A DNA stretch of 64,000 nucleotides from Prochlorococcus sp. HOT208_60m_808G21 (GTDB taxonomy: Bacteria; Cyanobacteriota; Cyanobacteriia; PCC-6307; Cyanobiaceae): NCBI GenBank assembly GCA_002026015.1, contig MWOY01000107.1:1-64000 (forward strand), in the 5' to 3' direction. Positions 45,468 to 54,376 of the stretch are shown one piece after another. Positions within the stretch are counted from its first letter, which is position 1. Every line of letters begins with the position of its first letter. The notes beneath the pieces were generated by a model. That model was not told the DNA's origin, did not search any database, and saw nothing but the letters and a program-made list of their open reading frames with translations. Made by a program: the position numbers and the translations under genes.

Positions 45468-45494
45468 GGTGCTCTTTTAGGGTATCTTTTTTTT
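45468..45494 (+). terminator. Candidate intrinsic terminator of hupB
   Basis: GGTGCTC and GGGTATC can form a 7-bp stem with several G-U pairs around a TTTTA loop, followed by eight T residues. The stem is imperfect, but the T run and position (about 35 nt after the stop) fit. Confidence 0.5.
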
Positions 45495-45568
45495 GGCAAT
45501 AAGATGTAATTAGAGTAATGACCAAAACTTCTGCCGAAGTATCCAAAATTTTGAAATCTTAAAAAGTA

Positions 45569-45880
45569 ATGAAATTTTTAACTATTTTATTCTTAAAATT
45601 TTTATTATTATCAAATTTCCTTATGGCAGAAACAATACCAACAAAGTCTAAGATTTTAAAACAATCTAGTGATTGTTTTAAAGATTCTCGACCCCAATTA
45701 TGTAAAGAATTAGTTTCTGAAATAGAAAAACTTCAATTAGTAGTATTTGACCAAAATAGATTCAAATGTCAATCAAGTTTATTGGGACTGCAAACGGAGA
45801 TTATTGAAGCTTATTTTTTTAATAATTTTTCTAATGAGAAAATTTCATTAATGATCCCATATGTGATTAAAAATTGTTAA
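45569..45880 (+). CDS. Small exported hypothetical protein with conserved cysteines
   Basis: A 103-residue protein with an N-terminal hydrophobic segment (FLTILFLKFLLLSNFLMA) and a likely cleavage after MAE. The mature part has cysteines at about residues 36, 45, 67 and 103 (the last residue), suggesting disulfides in periplasm or lumen. No family recognised. First of several small envelope proteins here. Confidence 0.65.
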   Translation: MKFLTILFLKFLLLSNFLMAETIPTKSKILKQSSDCFKDSRPQLCKELVSEIEKLQLVVFDQNRFKCQSSLLGLQTEIIEAYFFNNFSNEKISLMIPYVIKNC

Positions 45881-45934
45881 TTATTAAGATAATTAATTTT
45901 TTTGGAATATTATAAATTTGTTATTTAATTTGTT

Positions 45935-46180
45935 ATGGTAAAAGGTTTTTCTGATAATGAAGTTAAGAATAATACTCAAAATACTCAAATAAAAGAAAAA
46001 AAAAAAGGCTTAGCTGGTTTTCTTAAAGGCAAGAAATTTACTTACACTTTGCCAGGTAAAAAACAAATAAATATTTTTGGATCAATAGTAATAGGCTTAA
46101 ATATGATTTTAGTATTGCTAGTCATCCTTTATTTAAAGAATCAAGAATTCCATGACTTTGTATTTAATGTTGGTCGTTAG
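45935..46180 (+). CDS. Small single-pass membrane protein
   Basis: An 81-residue protein. Residues 1-45 are Lys/Asn/Gly-rich (KEKKKGLAGFLKGKKFTYTLPGKKQ), followed by one hydrophobic helix (IFGSIVIGLNMILVLLVILYL) and a short tail. Likely bound to the membrane with the basic N-terminus in the cytoplasm. No family recognised; the region is typical of high-light Prochlorococcus small genes. Confidence 0.6.
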   Translation: MVKGFSDNEVKNNTQNTQIKEKKKGLAGFLKGKKFTYTLPGKKQINIFGSIVIGLNMILVLLVILYLKNQEFHDFVFNVGR

Positions 46181-46238
46181 CTATATTTTTAGATCGAAAA
46201 ATTTTATTTGATGATATATTTAAATTTTAGAATATCTT

Positions 46239-46496
46239 ATGAAGGTAGTTAATTTAGTTTTTCAAGTATTTTTTTTGTTAATAATTGTTCTAATTTTGAT
46301 ATATTTTCTAACAGGTTATGACTCTGCTTTTGAGGCAGACCAAAATTGTCATTCATATCTTTCAAGTTACGATAACATATCTGGAAATTATGGTTGTGAT
46401 CATGATACTGAAACACATCAGTGGATACTTTACGAGTCCAATGAAAGTAAAGAAGCAGCAAAAATTATTAAGAAATTCAGGTACAAGTTTTTATAA
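46239..46496 (+). CDS. Small hypothetical protein with N-terminal membrane helix
   Basis: An 85-residue protein with an uncleaved-type helix (VFQVFFLLIIVLILIYFLTG) and a polar tail that has two cysteines (C37, C53) in NCHSYLSSYDNISGNYGCDHD. The tail is probably outside the cytoplasm, where the cysteines could pair. Convergent with the next gene, overlapping by six bases. Unrecognised. Confidence 0.6.
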   Translation: MKVVNLVFQVFFLLIIVLILIYFLTGYDSAFEADQNCHSYLSSYDNISGNYGCDHDTETHQWILYESNESKEAAKIIKKFRYKFL

Positions 46497-46703
46497 ATCT
46501 ATTTTCTTATAAAAAAACTTTGCAGATATAATAGAAATGATCGCTGTAACTGTGAAAGTAAGATATTGATATATGCTTCCTTCTAAGTATATTTTATTTT
46601 TATATAGAGGAAAATCGACTAAAGATCCTATAGTGCCCCAAATAATTACCCATACAGATATGTATAAGAATACTTTTATTGGATTAGATTTTTTTGCTTC
46701 CAT
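46491..46703 (-). CDS. Small two-helix membrane protein downstream of hli
   Basis: A 70-residue protein with two hydrophobic helices (FLYISVWVIIWGTIGSLVDFPLY and YLTFTVTAIISIISAKFF). It starts three bases after the hli stop on the same strand and is likely cotranscribed. Small hydrophobic genes next to hli are common in cyanobacteria, but no function is assigned. Confidence 0.7.
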   Translation of the reverse strand: MEAKKSNPIKVFLYISVWVIIWGTIGSLVDFPLYKNKIYLEGSIYQYLTFTVTAIISIISAKFFYKKIDL

Positions 46704-46705
46704 TT

Positions 46706-46951
46706 TTAATTAATACCAAAAATTGAAGAAGTTACAGGTCTGCCGCTAAAAACCAACTCGGTTAATATGAGCATTAAAAATCCGATCATTGCTGCTCTAC
46801 CATTTACAAGTTCAGCACTGCTATTAAATCCAAAAACATTCTTTACTTCATCTCCCTGATTGTCTACCCATTTTGAGTATTCATTATCAGTTGATGATTT
46901 ATTAGTAAAATCATCTTTTTGATTTTCTATTGAAGAGCCGTTTTCTTGCAT
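46706..46951 (-). CDS. hli: High-light-inducible protein (single-helix Lhc-like)
   Basis: An 81-residue protein with the chlorophyll-binding motif ELVNGRAAMIGFLMLILTEL (E..NGR.AM.GF) in a single helix near residues 47-66. The N-terminal 40 residues are polar. HLIPs bind chlorophyll and carotenoid and protect new photosystems under light stress; the NblS kinase, encoded elsewhere in the window, controls hli genes in other cyanobacteria. Member number not assigned. Confidence 0.92.
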   Translation of the reverse strand: MQENGSSIENQKDDFTNKSSTDNEYSKWVDNQGDEVKNVFGFNSSAELVNGRAAMIGFLMLILTELVFSGRPVTSSIFGIN

Positions 46952-46995
46952 AGAGTTTTTAAAATTATTCTAATAATTTTTAAACTAATATATTA

Positions 46996-48021
46996 TTAAA
47001 TTAAAGTTGAAATTATAAAAAAAATTAAGACAAAAATTATCATCCATAAAAATTGTAATCTCAAAATTAATTGACAAATATATTTAATGTTCTCTCCAGT
47101 ACAATTATCTCCATTCGCATTGATCATTGGCTTTTTAATAATCTCATTTTTATATTTACTTTTTCCTCCCAATTTTATATCAGAAATATAAGCAAATATA
47201 GCTTCTGAAATCCCAGCATTAGGCGAATCATATTTTTTGCCATCAAGATAGCTTTTTTTTATGATTGATCCATACTCATTAATTTTGGGACTAACTAAAG
47301 GTAATGTGATTAAAACTAATCTTGAAGGAACAAACGTAAAAATATCTTCGATTTTTGCACTGAAAAAACCTAAATATCTAAAATAATCATATTTGTAACC
47401 TATCATTGAATCTAAAGTACTAATGGCTTTATAAGAAAAACCAAGTGATAAAGGCCCTGGCAGAAAAATTGAAAATTTCATCAAAAAAATTCCAATAAAA
47501 ATCCAAAATAATGGACCAAATATTCCATCAACAGAATTTTCAGTAAGACTCTCTGTACTTGATCTCAAAAGATGTTCTAAAGAAGATGAACTTACATCCC
47601 TACTTACTATCCTTTGTACCTTCTCTTTGATTATTTTCATATTTTGGTCATTAATTTCTTCGCGTTCTATTAACGCTGCAATCTCTTTAACACTTGAAAG
47701 AAGTCCTTTAGTCGCAATACAACTTGAAAGTCCAAAAAAAATTAGTAATCCGCTAAAAAAATTATTTCTTGATTGAAAATAACTGAGTTCTATCAATTTA
47801 CCTAAACCAAAACTCATTCCAATGGTGGATATAGCTACTATTAAACCTCCCAATAGCAATATATTTTTATTTTTCCCAAAATTATTTATGAGGTAATCAG
47901 ATATTTTTTTTATGTAAAAGCCAATTACTTGAACAGGGTGGATTAAAAATCTTGGATCGCCGATCAATAAATCAAAACCAATCGATCCAAGGAATATTAA
48001 AAATAAATTTATTTCAGCCAA
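46996..48021 (-). CDS. cobD: Adenosylcobinamide-phosphate synthase CobD/CbiB
   Basis: A 341-residue membrane enzyme of cobalamin synthesis that attaches aminopropanol. Seen: [51 protein letters not shown] and the [13 protein letters not shown] block ([14 protein letters not shown]). Prochlorococcus makes (pseudo)cobalamin, which fits. It starts inside the end of ilvC (13-base overlap). Confidence 0.92.
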   Translation of the reverse strand: MAEINLFLIFLGSIGFDLLIGDPRFLIHPVQVIGFYIKKISDYLINNFGKNKNILLLGGLIVAISTIGMSFGLGKLIELSYFQSRNNFFSGLLIFFGLSSCIATKGLLSSVKEIAALIEREEINDQNMKIIKEKVQRIVSRDVSSSSLEHLLRSSTESLTENSVDGIFGPLFWIFIGIFLMKFSIFLPGPLSLGFSYKAISTLDSMIGYKYDYFRYLGFFSAKIEDIFTFVPSRLVLITLPLVSPKINEYGSIIKKSYLDGKKYDSPNAGISEAIFAYISDIKLGGKSKYKNEIIKKPMINANGDNCTGENIKYICQLILRLQFLWMIIFVLIFFIISTLI

Positions 48022-48998
48022 CTGAACATCGAGCGCAGACCTTTACCTACTTTCTCAATTTCATGTTTTGAGTTCTCTTCTCTTAATTTTGTCATTAAGG
48101 GTTTGTTTTTATCGCATTCTTCCACAAAATTCTTAGCGAAAGTTCCATCTTGAATATCTTTCAGAATTTTCTGCATTTCTTTCTTTGTATCACTATTGAT
48201 AAGTCTTTTACCACTTACATAATCTCCATATTCTGCAGTATTTGAAATGGAATCTCTCATTTGAGATAAGCCTCCCTTCACCATTAAATCAACAATAAGT
48301 TTAACTTCATGTAAGCATTCGAAGTAAGCAAGTTCGGGCTGATAACCTGCCTCAACTAGAGTTTCAAATCCTGATTTGACCAGTTCTGATAATCCTCCGC
48401 ACAAAACCGCTTGTTCGCCAAATAAATCAGTTTCTGTTTCTTCTTTAAAGTTTGTTTCAAGAATCCCAGCTCTCGTTCCACCAATCCCTTTAGCGTAAGC
48501 CATTGCCAATGATCTTGCACTTCCGGAAAAATCCTGCTCAACTGCAAACAGTGCTGGAACTCCTTGCCCGTTCTGATATTCCCAACGAACAGTATGTCCA
48601 GGCCCTTTTGGGGCAATCATTACAACATCCACATAACTAGGAGGTTTGATAAGTCCAAATCTTATATTGAAGCCATGAGCAAAACTTAGTATCTTTCCTT
48701 CTTTTAAGTTTGGTTCTATTTCTTTAAGGTAAACCTCTTTCTGAAACTCATCGGGGAGGAGAATCATAATCCAATCTGCTTTTTCGCAAGCGTCAGAAAC
48801 GCTAAAGACTTGTAGACCATCGCTTATAGCTTTGCTTTCAGACTTACTTCCTTTATATAATCCAACAATTACATCCATACCGCTATCTTTAAGATTTAGG
48901 GCATGTGCATGACCTTGTGATCCATATCCAATAATCGCTATTGTTTTATTATTTAAAAGACTTAGATCTGCATCTGTGTCGTAAAAGAGTTGGGTCAT
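48009..48998 (-). CDS. ilvC: Ketol-acid reductoisomerase
   Basis: A 329-residue class I enzyme in branched-chain amino acid synthesis. Seen: [20 protein letters not shown], the [21 protein letters not shown] (metal-binding and catalytic), [14 protein letters not shown]. Overlaps the cobD start by 13 bases. The 110-bp spacer upstream, next to clpP, probably holds its promoter. Confidence 0.97.
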   Translation of the reverse strand: MTQLFYDTDADLSLLNNKTIAIIGYGSQGHAHALNLKDSGMDVIVGLYKGSKSESKAISDGLQVFSVSDACEKADWIMILLPDEFQKEVYLKEIEPNLKEGKILSFAHGFNIRFGLIKPPSYVDVVMIAPKGPGHTVRWEYQNGQGVPALFAVEQDFSGSARSLAMAYAKGIGGTRAGILETNFKEETETDLFGEQAVLCGGLSELVKSGFETLVEAGYQPELAYFECLHEVKLIVDLMVKGGLSQMRDSISNTAEYGDYVSGKRLINSDTKKEMQKILKDIQDGTFAKNFVEECDKNKPLMTKLREENSKHEIEKVGKGLRSMFSWLK

Positions 48999-49108
48999 TA
49001 GTTGTAGTTTCTTTGCGTTTGATAGTTATTATTTTAGACATTAAGGTGGCAATAAACCAAAAAATTATTAATTTAAAAAATTGAAATTAAAAAATTAATT
49101 TAGAAATT

Positions 49109-49720
49109 TTAAGACTGATTTGCTTCGCTTGGATGTGTAATTACTCGATCAATTAATCCATAATTTTTTGCTTCTTCCGCACTTAGAAAATAATCTCTAT
49201 CAGTATCCTTTTCAATTTTCTCAAATGATTGGCCTGTCATATCTGCCATAGACATGTTTAACATATCTTTAATTCTTAAAATTTCCTTAGCTTCTATTTC
49301 AATATCACTTGCTTGGCGTTGAGATGTCCCTCCTAAGGGTTGATGAATCATTATTCTGCTGTGGGGCAAAGCAACTCTTTTACCTTTTGTCCCAGCGGCC
49401 AATAGGAACGCTCCCATGGAGGCTGCGAGGCCTACGCATATGGTTACTACATCACTTTTTACGTATTTAATAGTGTCATAAATTGCCAATCCAGCAGTTA
49501 CTGATCCTCCTGGGCTATTTATATACAGATAGATAGGTTTGGAATTATCATCAGAATCTAAATAAAGCATTTGTGCAACTAGGCTATTAGCAATACCATC
49601 ATTCACTTCTTGTCCAAGAAAAAGAATTCTTTCAACACCTAGTCTTGTATATATGTCGACCCATCTTTCGTATTGACTTCCTGGAAGTCTGTAAGGCACG
49701 CTTGGAGTTCCTATTGGCAT
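49109..49720 (-). CDS. clpP: ATP-dependent Clp protease proteolytic subunit
   Basis: A 203-residue serine peptidase. The catalytic Ser lies in [11 protein letters not shown] and the catalytic His in [11 protein letters not shown], with the downstream Asp in the D-R-D-Y-F-L-S region. It is paired with an inactive ClpR gene 24 bp upstream on the same strand, which suggests the mixed ClpP3/ClpR ring known in cyanobacteria. Confidence 0.96.
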   Translation of the reverse strand: MPIGTPSVPYRLPGSQYERWVDIYTRLGVERILFLGQEVNDGIANSLVAQMLYLDSDDNSKPIYLYINSPGGSVTAGLAIYDTIKYVKSDVVTICVGLAASMGAFLLAAGTKGKRVALPHSRIMIHQPLGGTSQRQASDIEIEAKEILRIKDMLNMSMADMTGQSFEKIEKDTDRDYFLSAEEAKNYGLIDRVITHPSEANQS

Positions 49721-49744
49721 GATTTTAAAATAGTTTTGTGAATG

Positions 49745-50416
49745 TTAAATTTTATTTGGTAAATCTTTTTGACTTATGAGTATTCTATCGATAACTCCAT
49801 AATCTAGGGCTTCTTGTGGGTTGAGATAACTCATCCTGTCAGAATCTTTTGAGAGTTCTTCGATGGTCTTTCCAGTATTACGAGATAAAATCTCCAGCAT
49901 TGATTTTTTATTTTTCAAAACTTCCTCAGCTCTTATTTGGATATCGGTTGCTTGACCTCTTGCTCCGCTTATAGGTTGATGTAAAACAATAGAAGCATGT
50001 GGAAGAGCGGCTCTTTGTCCCTTAGTGCCAGATGAAAGAATAACTGCAGCAGTCCCCATTGCTTGTCCGATACATATAGTGTGTACTGGAGGCTTAATAT
50101 AACTTATTGTATCGCAGATAGCGAAAGCTTCTGTTTCAAAACCTACTGCGTCACCAGTGTACCAACTTGTCCCAGTTGAATTTATATAGAAATAGATTGG
50201 TTTTTCTGGATCTTCAAATTCTAAATAAAGAAGTTGAGCAATGATTAGCTCAGTAACATCCATTCCTAGTTGTCTTTTCGCATCGTCATCTGAAAATAAT
50301 GGTAAACCAAGATAAACGATTCGCTCTTTCAGTAAAAGAGAGGGGAGATCTGGGGGCGGGGTCCTCATAACGGTGTTTTCGCCGTAATAAGGAGCAGATA
50401 CAGTCATTTGTATCAC
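49745..50416 (-). CDS. clpR: Inactive Clp subunit ClpR
   Basis: A 223-residue ClpP homologue. In the segment aligned to the catalytic block, IGQAMGTAAVILSSGTKG carries Gly where ClpP has the catalytic Ser. A His remains in LPHASIVLHQP. An insertion of about 10 residues (near SWYTGDAVGFETEAFAI) is also typical of ClpR. The subunit is thought to be structural in a mixed ring with the adjacent ClpP. Confidence 0.93.
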   Translation of the reverse strand: MIQMTVSAPYYGENTVMRTPPPDLPSLLLKERIVYLGLPLFSDDDAKRQLGMDVTELIIAQLLYLEFEDPEKPIYFYINSTGTSWYTGDAVGFETEAFAICDTISYIKPPVHTICIGQAMGTAAVILSSGTKGQRAALPHASIVLHQPISGARGQATDIQIRAEEVLKNKKSMLEILSRNTGKTIEELSKDSDRMSYLNPQEALDYGVIDRILISQKDLPNKI

Positions 50417-50447
50417 AAAATTAAGATTGAACTGATTCTAGCTAGAT

Positions 50448-51344
50448 TTAGCCCTGTGTCGCTGGTGATTTAAAAGATTTGTTTGACTCAGGATTATTTA
50501 TTAGTTTTCCAAATACCATTCTTCCAGTAGGAGTTTGTAATGCTCCTGTGATGACAATATCTAATCTGCTTCCAACAAAATTCTTTGCCTCATCAATAAC
50601 AACCATTGTACCGTCATCTAAATATCCAATACCTTGCATTTTTTCTTTACCTTCTCTCACGATTTTTATATTTAGTGACTCTCCTGGTTGTACTTCTGGC
50701 CTTAAAGCAATAACCAAATCACTCAAATTCATAACTTTTAATTCTTTAACTTCAGCGATCTGAGAAAGATTATAATCAGCCGTAATTAAAGTTCCTGTCA
50801 TATCCTCGGTAATTTTAAGGAGTTTTTCATCTACCCCATTACCTTCATACTTTGTTGGGTTTATTACAAGTCTTCTCCCATATAAATCTCTTAGTTCTTT
50901 TAATAACTTGAGACCTCTTCTTCCTTTAGACCTTTTTTCATTACTGCTTGAGTCAGCTAAGGTTTGTAATTCATCAATTACACTTTGAGCAATAATTAAT
51001 TGCCCTTCCAATAAGCCGCAACTTAATAGACCATTGATTCTTCCATCAATAATTACGCTAGTATCTAGAATTTTTGGACTTGCAGCAGGAAGAATTCCTT
51101 CATTGACTAGATATGCATCAGTGTTATTTGGATTAAATAATCTCAATAATGTCCTCCCATGGGTATCTGCCAACTTATAACCAAGCACACCAAAGAAAAT
51201 GTTGCTTAATATAGCTGCTAAAGGTTTTGCGAAAAAAACCTCTCTAGGGAAGGGAATTAATAGTATTGGAGCTAGTAAAAGATTCGCAACAAGTAATCCT
51301 AAAATTAATCCAACAGACCTACTAATTAGTAAGTCCGTAGGCAT
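50448..51344 (-). CDS. PIN/TRAM-domain membrane protein (main frame)
   Basis: Encodes 298 residues from the ATG at 51344, but the family is longer. Residues 1-60 contain two membrane helices; then a PIN domain (LDTSVIIDGRINGLL, ELQTLADSSS..KR.KGRRG, LITADYNL) and a C-terminal TRAM domain (VREGKEKMQGIGYLDDGTMVVID). PIN domains are usually RNases with acidic metal sites; here D93 region and D-N-L fit. The upstream frame contains the missing first two helices but is out of frame; see the adjacent entry. Confidence 0.85.
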   Translation of the reverse strand: MPTDLLISRSVGLILGLLVANLLLAPILLIPFPREVFFAKPLAAILSNIFFGVLGYKLADTHGRTLLRLFNPNNTDAYLVNEGILPAASPKILDTSVIIDGRINGLLSCGLLEGQLIIAQSVIDELQTLADSSSNEKRSKGRRGLKLLKELRDLYGRRLVINPTKYEGNGVDEKLLKITEDMTGTLITADYNLSQIAEVKELKVMNLSDLVIALRPEVQPGESLNIKIVREGKEKMQGIGYLDDGTMVVIDEAKNFVGSRLDIVITGALQTPTGRMVFGKLINNPESNKSFKSPATQG

Positions 51345-51406
51345 TGTTCTTATTTGATCAAGAAAAGTCTTTCTAAGTTGAAGAAATACAAAACCAGCTG
51401 CTAATC

Positions 51407-51556
51407 CTACAAAAAACCAATTATTGCTAAAACAATTCTAAAACCTTCGACATTAGATACCTGTTTAAGTATGTCTACTGGCAATAAATCAACACCAAGC
51501 CACCCTGAAGCGGCCCCAGACAATACAAATAAAATTAATACTAAGATATCTGTCAT
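51407..51556 (-). pseudogene. Frame-shifted N-terminal part of the PIN/TRAM gene
   Basis: A frame from ATG 51556 gives about 49 residues (MTDILVLILFVLSG... ending IGFL) and then a stop at 51407. The stop arises in a run of six T residues. If one T is added, the protein continues VGLAAGFVFLQLRKT... into the main PIN/TRAM frame at 51344. So the first two membrane helices are probably cut off by a one-base deletion. It could be a sequencing error, a true mutation or a frameshift site. Confidence 0.75.
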
Positions 51557-51653
51557 ATCTATAATCTACTAGGATTTATTAATTGAGTAAATAAGGATTT
51601 TATTTTTTTCGATCCTTAATACTTTATTTGGAGCTTAAAAATGAATTTAGATT

Positions 51654-52877
51654 ATGAATAAGTTTCCAAGAAGTGCATATGTGCACATTCCTTTTTGCCA
51701 CAGAAGGTGTTTTTATTGTGATTTTGCAGTTATTCCACTAGGGAACGAAGTTGAAACTTTAAAAGGTTACGGAAGCAAAACTGTTCAAGAGTATTTGCAA
51801 TTTTTATATAAAGAAATATTGTCAATTAAGCATAAATCACCTCTATCGACAATTTATATTGGAGGTGGTACACCATCAATTTTAGATCCTGCCCAAATCA
51901 AAGAATTAGTTGATCTTTTTAAAGAAAACTATGGCATTGACTATGGTGCTGAAATCACTATGGAGGTTGATCCAGCAAGTTTTACTCAAGATGATCTTTT
52001 TGGATTCATAAATGCTGGGATAAATAGATTTAGTCTTGGAGTACAAAGTTTTAATAATCAGATACTTCAAAAGTCGGGAAGGCGTCATTTGAAAGAAGAT
52101 GCAGAGAAATCTTGTTTATGGTTGAAGAGAGAATATGATTCTGGGTTAATAAAAAGCTGGAGTTTAGACTTAATTCAAAACTTGCCACTAAGTGGATTTA
52201 AAGAATGGCAAGATGACTTAAAAAAAGCAATTACATTTTCACCACCTCATCTATCTATTTACGATTTAAATATTGAAAATGGCACTGTTTTTAAAAAATT
52301 AATTAATTTAGGCAAATTAAAACTCCCAAGTGATGAAGAAGCTTTTAGGAATAGTGAATTAACCCATTTAATTTTAAAAAACTCAGGGTATTCAAGATAT
52401 GAAATCTCAAACTATTGCCTGCCTCGACATCAGTCGAGACATAATAGAGTTTATTGGAGTGGTTTAGGCTGGTGGAGTTTTGGTCAAGGTTCCACTAGTT
52501 CACCTTGGGGGGAAAAGTTTACTCGACCAAGAGTTAGTAGAGAATACAAAGAATGGGTAGCTAGACAAGACGAATTTAATTTAGATTCATCGCTAATTAA
52601 TAAGGAGTTTGTTTATAAAGAACTTGATGAAAAAATAATGTTGGGATTAAGACTCAAAGAGGGTGTAGATATCAAAGAGGTGTTTAAAGAACAAAACTGG
52701 GAAAATAAAACATTTGAAAGCAACTTCAGTAAATTGGTTGAAGAATGGGAAAGATTTCTTGAAAGTGGACTACTAGTAAGAAAGGGGAATAGATTCTTTT
52801 TAAGTGAGCCTAATGGCATGGAACTTAGCAATCAAGTTCTTGTTTCTATGTTTAAGTGGTGGGATAAGATTAACTAA
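51654..52877 (+). CDS. hemW: HemW-like radical SAM protein (coproporphyrinogen oxidase family)
   Basis: A 407-residue radical SAM protein. The cluster motif is C-x3-C-x2-C (HIPFCHRRCFYCDF), followed by GGGTPS and the family-specific EVDPASFTQDDLFGF, GVQSFNNQILQKSGR. This subgroup was annotated as HemN, but the HemW members are heme chaperones, so porphyrinogen oxidation should not be assumed. Divergent from the PIN/TRAM gene. Confidence 0.88.
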   Translation: MNKFPRSAYVHIPFCHRRCFYCDFAVIPLGNEVETLKGYGSKTVQEYLQFLYKEILSIKHKSPLSTIYIGGGTPSILDPAQIKELVDLFKENYGIDYGAEITMEVDPASFTQDDLFGFINAGINRFSLGVQSFNNQILQKSGRRHLKEDAEKSCLWLKREYDSGLIKSWSLDLIQNLPLSGFKEWQDDLKKAITFSPPHLSIYDLNIENGTVFKKLINLGKLKLPSDEEAFRNSELTHLILKNSGYSRYEISNYCLPRHQSRHNRVYWSGLGWWSFGQGSTSSPWGEKFTRPRVSREYKEWVARQDEFNLDSSLINKEFVYKELDEKIMLGLRLKEGVDIKEVFKEQNWENKTFESNFSKLVEEWERFLESGLLVRKGNRFFLSEPNGMELSNQVLVSMFKWWDKIN

Positions 52878-52883
52878 GACTAA

Positions 52884-52991
52884 TCATACCCTTAGTGTAA
52901 TAGCTAAAATCATTGCAATCACTGCTTTTATAAGGAATTTGGGTAATAAAATAAATAACTTCAGAAACTTCTTTAACAAAAGGTAAAGCAA
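52884..52991 (-). CDS. Low-confidence 35-residue hydrophobic peptide frame
   Basis: A TTG-started frame in the 178-bp gap between hemW and the next gene. It would give LKKFLKLFILLPKFL and AVIAMILAIT, a basic start with one or two short membrane helices. A second frame of about 42 codons overlaps it in another phase, and AT-rich DNA produces hydrophobic runs by chance. Listed only because the composition is ordered. Confidence 0.2.
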   Translation of the reverse strand: MLYLLLKKFLKLFILLPKFLIKAVIAMILAITLRV

Positions 52992-53055
52992 ATCTCATCA
53001 ATAAATATGATTGACATCCGAACTAAAATTGAAGGAATAAAACTCTCTTTCTTTT

Positions 53056-53343
53056 ATGATATTTTTTATTCTTTTAATACTTTGGATAGCATGTGGTTTT
53101 TATTGCCTTGTTGTAGCCGAATCAAAAGGCCATAATGGACCTGCTTGGTTATTTGGGGGGTTCTTTTTTGGTTTTTTTGCTTTGATCGCGGTTGCTGGTT
53201 TGCCAGATAGAAAACTTAGAAAATATATTAGACAAATTGGAGAAAAACAAAATGCTATTGAGCCAGAAGTGGATTTGGATAAAGGGTCAAATGAAAAACC
53301 TAAAGGGGAGGTAATTATTAATGGAGTTAAACAAGAAAACTAA
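53056..53343 (+). CDS. Small membrane hypothetical protein
   Basis: A 95-residue protein with two hydrophobic helices (FFILLILWIACGFYCLVVAES and AWLFGGFFFGFFALIAVAGLPD) separated by a short GHNGP loop, then a charged tail with Lys and Glu. The glycine/phenylalanine-rich second helix resembles small conserved membrane proteins in many bacteria, though I cannot name the family. Transcribed alone or from the hemW promoter. Confidence 0.7.
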   Translation: MIFFILLILWIACGFYCLVVAESKGHNGPAWLFGGFFFGFFALIAVAGLPDRKLRKYIRQIGEKQNAIEPEVDLDKGSNEKPKGEVIINGVKQEN

Positions 53344-53446
53344 ATGAAAAGCGTACTAACTATAAAGCAATTACTCCTTATTAACCCAAAACTATTTTAA
53401 ATACTACGTTCTCAGGGAATCTCTATTTATGACAAAATGGGTCGGT

Positions 53447-54220
53447 TTAGTTAAGTCTTTCAGAGTCTACCCATTCTTTTAATTTGTCCTTAAATAATTT
53501 CTTTCCTTGGATAATTGGTTGGCAAAATGGGGGTTGATCATCATTGAGGCCTAATAAATCTGCAGTAACTCTTACTTGCCCATCGCAATAATTACCTGCG
53601 CCGATACCTATTGTGGGAATTGTTAAAGAATTTTGTATTTCTTTGGCAAGCAAATCAGGAATATGTTCAAGAACTATTGAAAAACATCCTAATTCTTCAA
53701 GAATTGAAGCCTCTTTCTTAATTTTTTCTTGGCTTGCTAAGCTTTCTCCTTGTTTTCTTAATCCAATATTTAGATAGCTTTGTGGTGTAAGACCTATATG
53801 ACCCATAACAGGGATTCCCATTCTTATTAATCTAGAAATTACTTTTTGTATTTCCGGTTCAGCTCCTTCCACTTTTACAGCTTTTGCATAAGTGCTTTGA
53901 ATGATTTTCCCTGCATACTCAACAGCCTTATCCTCACCACATTGGTAAGTTAGAAAAGGCATATCTGAGACGACTAGGGGTTGTTCCTCAATTTTTTTCT
54001 TAAATCCTCTTGAAACAGCATTAGTATGATAAATTATGTTTTCTAAAGTTATTGGCAATGTCGATTTGTATCCTAAGCAGACCATTGCTAATGAATCTCC
54101 TACTAGTACGAGATCTACGTTTGCTTGTTCTGCAATAGATCCTGATATGGAGTCCCAAGCAGTTAGTGCAATGATTTTGCGAGATTTTTTTTTATAATTA
54201 ACTATATCTGAAGGTAACAT
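53447..54220 (-). CDS. panB: 3-methyl-2-oxobutanoate hydroxymethyltransferase
   Basis: A 257-residue TIM-barrel enzyme of pantothenate synthesis. Seen: ALTAWDSISGSIAEQA, VGDSLAMVCLGY, VMGHIGLTPQS, IGIGAG..CDGQV and the C-terminal LLG. The ATG at 54220 is close to the SRP RNA gene at 54268, which is on the other strand. Confidence 0.95.
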   Translation of the reverse strand: MLPSDIVNYKKKSRKIIALTAWDSISGSIAEQANVDLVLVGDSLAMVCLGYKSTLPITLENIIYHTNAVSRGFKKKIEEQPLVVSDMPFLTYQCGEDKAVEYAGKIIQSTYAKAVKVEGAEPEIQKVISRLIRMGIPVMGHIGLTPQSYLNIGLRKQGESLASQEKIKKEASILEELGCFSIVLEHIPDLLAKEIQNSLTIPTIGIGAGNYCDGQVRVTADLLGLNDDQPPFCQPIIQGKKLFKDKLKEWVDSERLN

Positions 54221-54267
54221 AATAAATTTATGTATCTTTTTTAATCAAGAATTGCTAGTATGATTTT

Positions 54268-54361
54268 GACTCGGCCTTTCGCGGTTTTAACGCCTAAACC
54301 TGGTCAGGACCGGAAGGTAGCAGCCACAAGGGATGCTTGAGGCAGGCGAGATAACCGAGTC
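54268..54361 (+). ncRNA. ffs: Signal recognition particle RNA (4.5S-type)
   Basis: The conserved SRP domain IV region GGTCAGGACCGGAAGGTAGCAGCC is visible at about 54302-54325, flanked by complementary ends GACTCGG (54268-54274) and CCGAGTC (54355-54361) that close a long hairpin. This is the small bacterial SRP RNA that works with Ffh. It sits between convergent-type neighbours panB and ftsZ, both on the minus strand. Confidence 0.96.
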
Positions 54362-54376
54362 ACTCTATTTTACCTT

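Noticed and set aside
52884..53000. 42-codon minus-strand frame that overlaps the 35-residue candidate
   Set aside because: No membrane or domain pattern; at most one of the two overlapping frames can be real and neither is well supported.
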